Below are positions 60,547 through 64,000 of a stretch of DNA of 64,000 nucleotides, one piece after another; position 1 is the stretch's first letter, and each line of letters opens with the position of its first letter. A program made the position numbers and the translations under genes. The notes beneath the pieces are model-generated. The model had not been told where the DNA came from. It saw only the letters and a list, made by a program, of their open reading frames with translations, and ran no database searches. The DNA comes from Pleodorina starrii (Eukaryota > Chlorophyta > Chlorophyceae > Chlamydomonadales > Volvocaceae), in the NCBI GenBank assembly GCA_030267565.1, contig BRXU01000015.1, positions 2,045,001-2,109,000 of the forward strand. Reading direction: 5' to 3'.

Positions 60547-62119
60547 TCGTCTGGGAGCGTGTAGTGCTCGGCACAGGCCATCATGATGTGTTTCAGGGTT
60601 TGGCCTTCTCGGTTGAGGGTCTGGACTTGGGTCAATTGCTCAAACCGACAGACGGGGCTGGACCAAATCAAATAATGACTAGTTTCAAGAACTTGAGCTG
60701 AAAGATTAATGTTAATACAATACAGCTCCTTAAGTTGTTGATGTCGATGTCGCGAAGTATGAAGCCTTAAAAGTTCCGGCTTGAGTCCGATTGGTTCCGA
60801 ACGGGGCGCGTTTAATGTCAAAAGCGATCAGTAAATATATCACCGAACACCAGGCCTACAGCTATGTTTTCCTGGGCGACTTTATATTTTCAAAAAGGAT
60901 CCGAAAGCTGTCTCGCAGTACAGTACAACAACCTAACCAACTGTCAGCAAGCAACCCTGGAATGCCTTATCGACACTTCGAGCTTGTGGTATCCTTCATG
61001 CATTTTACATTGTGACCTCTTTTTATGTCAGTAGTCAGACGCCAACCCGAGACATCGCAGAGTATGCTGACGCTGCTTTAACCGTATCGTTGGCATGAAT
61101 GGCACCGAGAATTCCCCTTTGTGAAGTATGCTTTAATCGATGCGCCGCAGCTCTTTCTCTTCTACTTACGGCTCGAATTCACCCCAGGCTTGGCAGCCAA
61201 CGGCTCACAGCTTTAACAGTTCAGAAATCTGGGTTGGGATAGGCTGCGTCCTTGCCTAGCGCCGCTTGTATAAGTGTTCAATGCAGCCGCTTGTCGCGGC
61301 CGTAACGCCCTCTGCTGCACATGTTTGTAGCAAGGGTAGCCCCGTCTGCCCGGCAGGGCCCGGCAGGGCCCGGCAGCTTTCTGCAGCCAGCTGCAGCCTT
61401 CAGTTATCATAGGGCTGAAACGCGCAAACGTCTGGAAGCGCCGACGCGGTGCATCCATGCGTATTCGCAAGCTTCACACGAGCTTCAGCTGCAACAGCAG
61501 CTGGTTTTGCAGACGGCCGTGCATGGTTGCGCGGCCTCGCAAACGTCGCACAACATCCCAAACTTGGCGAGGCTTGGCGCAGTAAGCTGCACTATACACT
61601 GTGTACGAAGCATCGCTTCGTGATCCTCCGAAGCTAACCCTCATGCCGGTAGATTGGCCATAGATTGCAGGTCGGGTCCCCCCGCGAGGCACCCCCCACA
61701 CCTACCACGCCGTCAGCGCCCACCGCACAACGTGGCGTTGCCTTCATTGTATCCCGCCATTACCCAAGCAAGAATACGCATCGTAACGCGCCGCGCTTTC
61801 GTCACAGCGCTTTCGTCATAGGGTGCTTATTTATATTTCTTCGTTACTGCTTCATAACTCTTCGCCGGCGACTCTCTTACAAGCAGGAAACGCTGGGCAC
61901 CCGGTTTCGTATCACACTTGCCCCCATACTCTAGAATTCATCTGACCCCCGAACTAGCGCTACCAGTGGCAGCTTGCAAGCACGCTCGCCTGCGTCCACC
62001 CACAAAGCTAGTCATGGAAGCATTGGGACGGATGCAAGCGCCATGGGTCACACGAATACAGAACAATTCCCTGCAATTCCCGTGCCCCCAAGACCAGAAA
62101 CAGTTTGAAACACACAGGA
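60547..62119. other. Region upstream of the RING exons; AT-richer, no supported gene
   Basis: May contain a first RING exon (an open minus-strand frame reaches 60821) and its promoter. A triple GGCAGGGCCC-type repeat lies at 61352-61378. TGTAA on the minus strand at 61878-61882 lies 238 nt beyond the orphan ORF below. Confidence 0.4.
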
Positions 62120-62791
62120 TCATAAGGAAATGACGATGTCGGAAGTCAACCGGCCAAGGATGCCGACGACGGCCGCTGCATCTGTGCACCACCGCACTGC
62201 ACCAGCACAGCGCGGCCTCCGCACCAACGGTGTCGACCACTTGTGGCCTGGCGGCGTCGATTCACTCCCAGAGCCCTCCGCCATCCAGGTTCCAATAAAC
62301 AAACCGTGCAACTCACTCGACTCGTTATTACGTCCATAGCTTCGAAGTACGGCACAGTGGGCTGCAAACCACATACCAAAATGCTGCCATAGCGCAACCA
62401 CTGTTTGCTTAAGACCACTTGCCATGTTAAGTTCGGTGCTCCCATGTGTAGCGGCAGCCAAGCTGGCTCCAGTCCAAGCCCGAGTTACAGTTGGTTCGAC
62501 AAGTAGTGAAACCTTGTGAAACAAACAAGGCGCGGAGCGCGTGTCAGACCCAGATGCGTCATCATACGGCCACGCCATGCCACGCCTCTCAACAGCCGCA
62601 GGGCTAGCAAGCCCGGCTCCTGGGATGATCGAGCGGGGCACGGTAACTGCAACAAACAACACTTGCCACGCTGCTTCAGCATTTCGTAGCGCTTCGACAA
62701 CCTCCGTGCACGTTTGCCCTTGTGCACGGAACAGAACACAACCCGTAAGAAGCAACAGGGAACCGGCCGTCATGCCAAAAATGACCGGCAA
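62120..62791 (-). CDS. Orphan single-exon ORF, 223 aa, doubtful
   Basis: An uninterrupted minus-strand frame beginning MPVIFGMTAGSLLLLTGCVL, which resembles a signal peptide or a single membrane anchor, and ending GRLTSDIVISL. The rest has no motif I recognise. In favour: the hydrophobic N-terminus directly at the first ATG and a TGTAA 238 nt downstream. Against: random frames of this length are common in this GC-rich DNA, and the codon content is not obviously biased. Could also be part of a larger spliced gene or non-coding. Confidence 0.25.
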   Translation of the reverse strand: MPVIFGMTAGSLLLLTGCVLFRAQGQTCTEVVEALRNAEAAWQVLFVAVTVPRSIIPGAGLASPAAVERRGMAWPYDDASGSDTRSAPCLFHKVSLLVEPTVTRAWTGASLAAATHGSTELNMASGLKQTVVALWQHFGMWFAAHCAVLRSYGRNNESSELHGLFIGTWMAEGSGSESTPPGHKWSTPLVRRPRCAGAVRWCTDAAAVVGILGRLTSDIVISL

Positions 62792-63013
62792 CGTATTGTA
62801 CCCGTAAGCACGTTAAACATTCTGCAATCGCCGTACTTTAGATGGACACTACTACGCTCATTCGCTCCCATGTTACACGTTTTCATTCTTCCATTCCGGC
62901 CGGAACGAATACCACCCGCACCCGAAGCCATGAAAACCCGCACCACGCCTAACGCACCCGCCTCAAGCCGGTGGACAAAGCCTTGCCCAACCCTCATCCT
63001 CCGCGCTCGACCT
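62792..63013. other. MATE 3' UTR
   Basis: Short gap holding the probable MATE 3' UTR; nothing else seen. Confidence 0.4.
62873..62877 (-). promoter_or_regulatory. Putative TGTAA polyadenylation signal of the MATE gene
   Basis: TGTAA on the minus strand 137 nt after the MATE stop codon. Confidence 0.4.
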
Positions 63014-63906
63014 TCACGGTATCAACTCCACCTGCCGCTGTTCCCGGGCGCCTAACTGCACCTCAACGCCAGCCTCCAGGCCGCCGCCCCCGCCCCCTTC
63101 CACGCCACCAGCGACACCGCCCGCCGATTCCTGCGTCACCACCCGCGGCCTGCGGAACATCGAGGACAGACTGCGGATCAGACGGAGAGTGACGGAGCCC
63201 TGGCGTCCCGTGGCTCCCAGCTCGCGCCGCGCGTGCGCGTCCTTGACCGCCTGAGAGAGTCGCCGCTCGCTCCACATGCGCTTCAGCCCGCCCGCGTAGC
63301 TGCGCCCGCCGCCACCCATCGAGGCGACACCGCTGCTGCCGGCCGCGAGGCCACCGTCGCTGCCGCCCGCGTCCAGCCCTTCCGCTCCTGTGCCGCCGAG
63401 CATGGCCTGCTCCTCCTCGGCTTGCTCTGCCAGGGCCTGCGGCAGGGAAGCGCGCATGCGCAATTTTTAAATTAATTTGCCGGGCCCAGAAAGAAGAAAG
63501 TGCCAACCGACACCAGCTGACACTAGCCCAGGAGATAGGAGACGTAAAACCAGGATGTGATAGCCCGCGCCCAGCTTGCCTGGACCTTTCCAAATCGCCG
63601 GAAACGCAATGCAACGCCCGCAGCGGCAGATGCAACTGAGTTGCCCCCTCTGAAGATGTGTGCAACCACTCTAACTAGAGTTCAGTAACCAGTGCAGTGC
63701 TGAGACCCCATCTCACTCCTCACCTACCTTGAGCCGTGCCACGGCCTTGTCCGACTCCTTGCGCCATCGGATGCGGCTCATGGCGGTCAGGTTCATGATG
63801 CCTGTGGCCGTGTCGCCCGTTGAGATGCCCGCCCACAGCCCCTTGACCCCCATACCCGCCTTGAAGCACAGTAGGTAGCCCAGCAGCACGCCGCACACCC
63901 AGAAAC
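63014..63906 (-). CDS. MATE-family multidrug/toxin efflux transporter, C-terminal part only
   Basis: Two exons visible: 63728-63906 (phase 1 in, phase 0 out) and 63014-63436. The rest of the gene lies beyond the right edge; bases 63907-64000 look intronic. The first exon reads GFWVCGVLLGYLLCFKAGMG, VKGLWAGISTG and RIRWRKESDKAVARLK. That is the typical end of a MATE protein: the last two membrane helices separated by the GVKGLW loop, followed by a charged Trp-x-Lys-Glu tail. The family moves organic cations, citrate or xenobiotics in exchange for protons or sodium ions. The second exon encodes an unusual extension of about 140 residues, with an acidic start (AEQAEEEQAML), a Gly/Ser-rich middle, a basic SERRLSQAVKDAHARREL part and a Gly-rich end; it is presumably cytosolic. 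Substrate cannot be told. Confidence 0.82.
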
Positions 63907-64000
63907 CTGCGCCGCGCACCGCACACAGCACACGGTCGCGCGGTGTAACCCAAAGCCCAGTTCGTCTTAAGCCGCAAGCCGGACGCCGGGCGCCGCGGCC

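Overview
The window looks like nuclear DNA of a green alga of the Chlamydomonas/Volvox lineage (order Chlamydomonadales). This rests on high GC, genes split by short GT-AG introns, proteins carrying long Ala/Gly/Pro/His/Gln runs, TGTAA downstream of several stop codons, and a typical algal gene set. The species cannot be told from the sequence. There are no bacterial operons, CRISPR arrays, rRNA or convincing tRNA genes. Exon limits below were found by matching splice sites, phases and conserved motifs by eye, so UTRs are mostly undefined.

Layout. At 1-2.1 kb lies the 5' part of a minus-strand phytanoyl-CoA-dioxygenase-like gene that runs off the left edge. From 4.9 to 29.0 kb there is a head-to-tail array of five plus-strand genes that I do not recognise. 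Each has two main coding exons joined by a phase-1 intron of 286-312 nt. A Val-Gly-Ser-Leu-Asp-x-Trp-Leu motif lies near the N-terminus, a Leu-Cys-x-Ala-Leu-Ser-Ser-Pro-like motif lies just after the intron, and an Glu-Gly-Thr-Val-Arg motif lies near the C-terminus in four of the five. First coding exons start about every 5-6 kb. This array is the most novel object in the window.

From 35.2 to 40.5 kb lies an eight-exon plus-strand protein kinase of the tyrosine-kinase-like type, with a GC-AG intron and an apparent one-base deletion in the activation segment. From 44.9 to 49.8 kb is a five-exon double-AP2-domain transcription factor with a giant low-complexity N-terminus. From 52.8 to 57.9 kb, on the minus strand, is a ten-exon NAPE-PLD-type metallo-beta-lactamase-fold phospholipase D. 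It is followed on the minus strand by a RING-finger protein (59.0-60.5 kb), a doubtful orphan ORF (62.1-62.8 kb) and the 3' end of a MATE transporter that runs off the right edge.

The genes do not form an obvious single pathway. Apart from the five-gene tandem family they look like unrelated neighbours: lipid signalling, a transcription factor, a kinase, ubiquitination and transport. The gaps hold low-complexity and microsatellite DNA and AT-richer promoter-like stretches.
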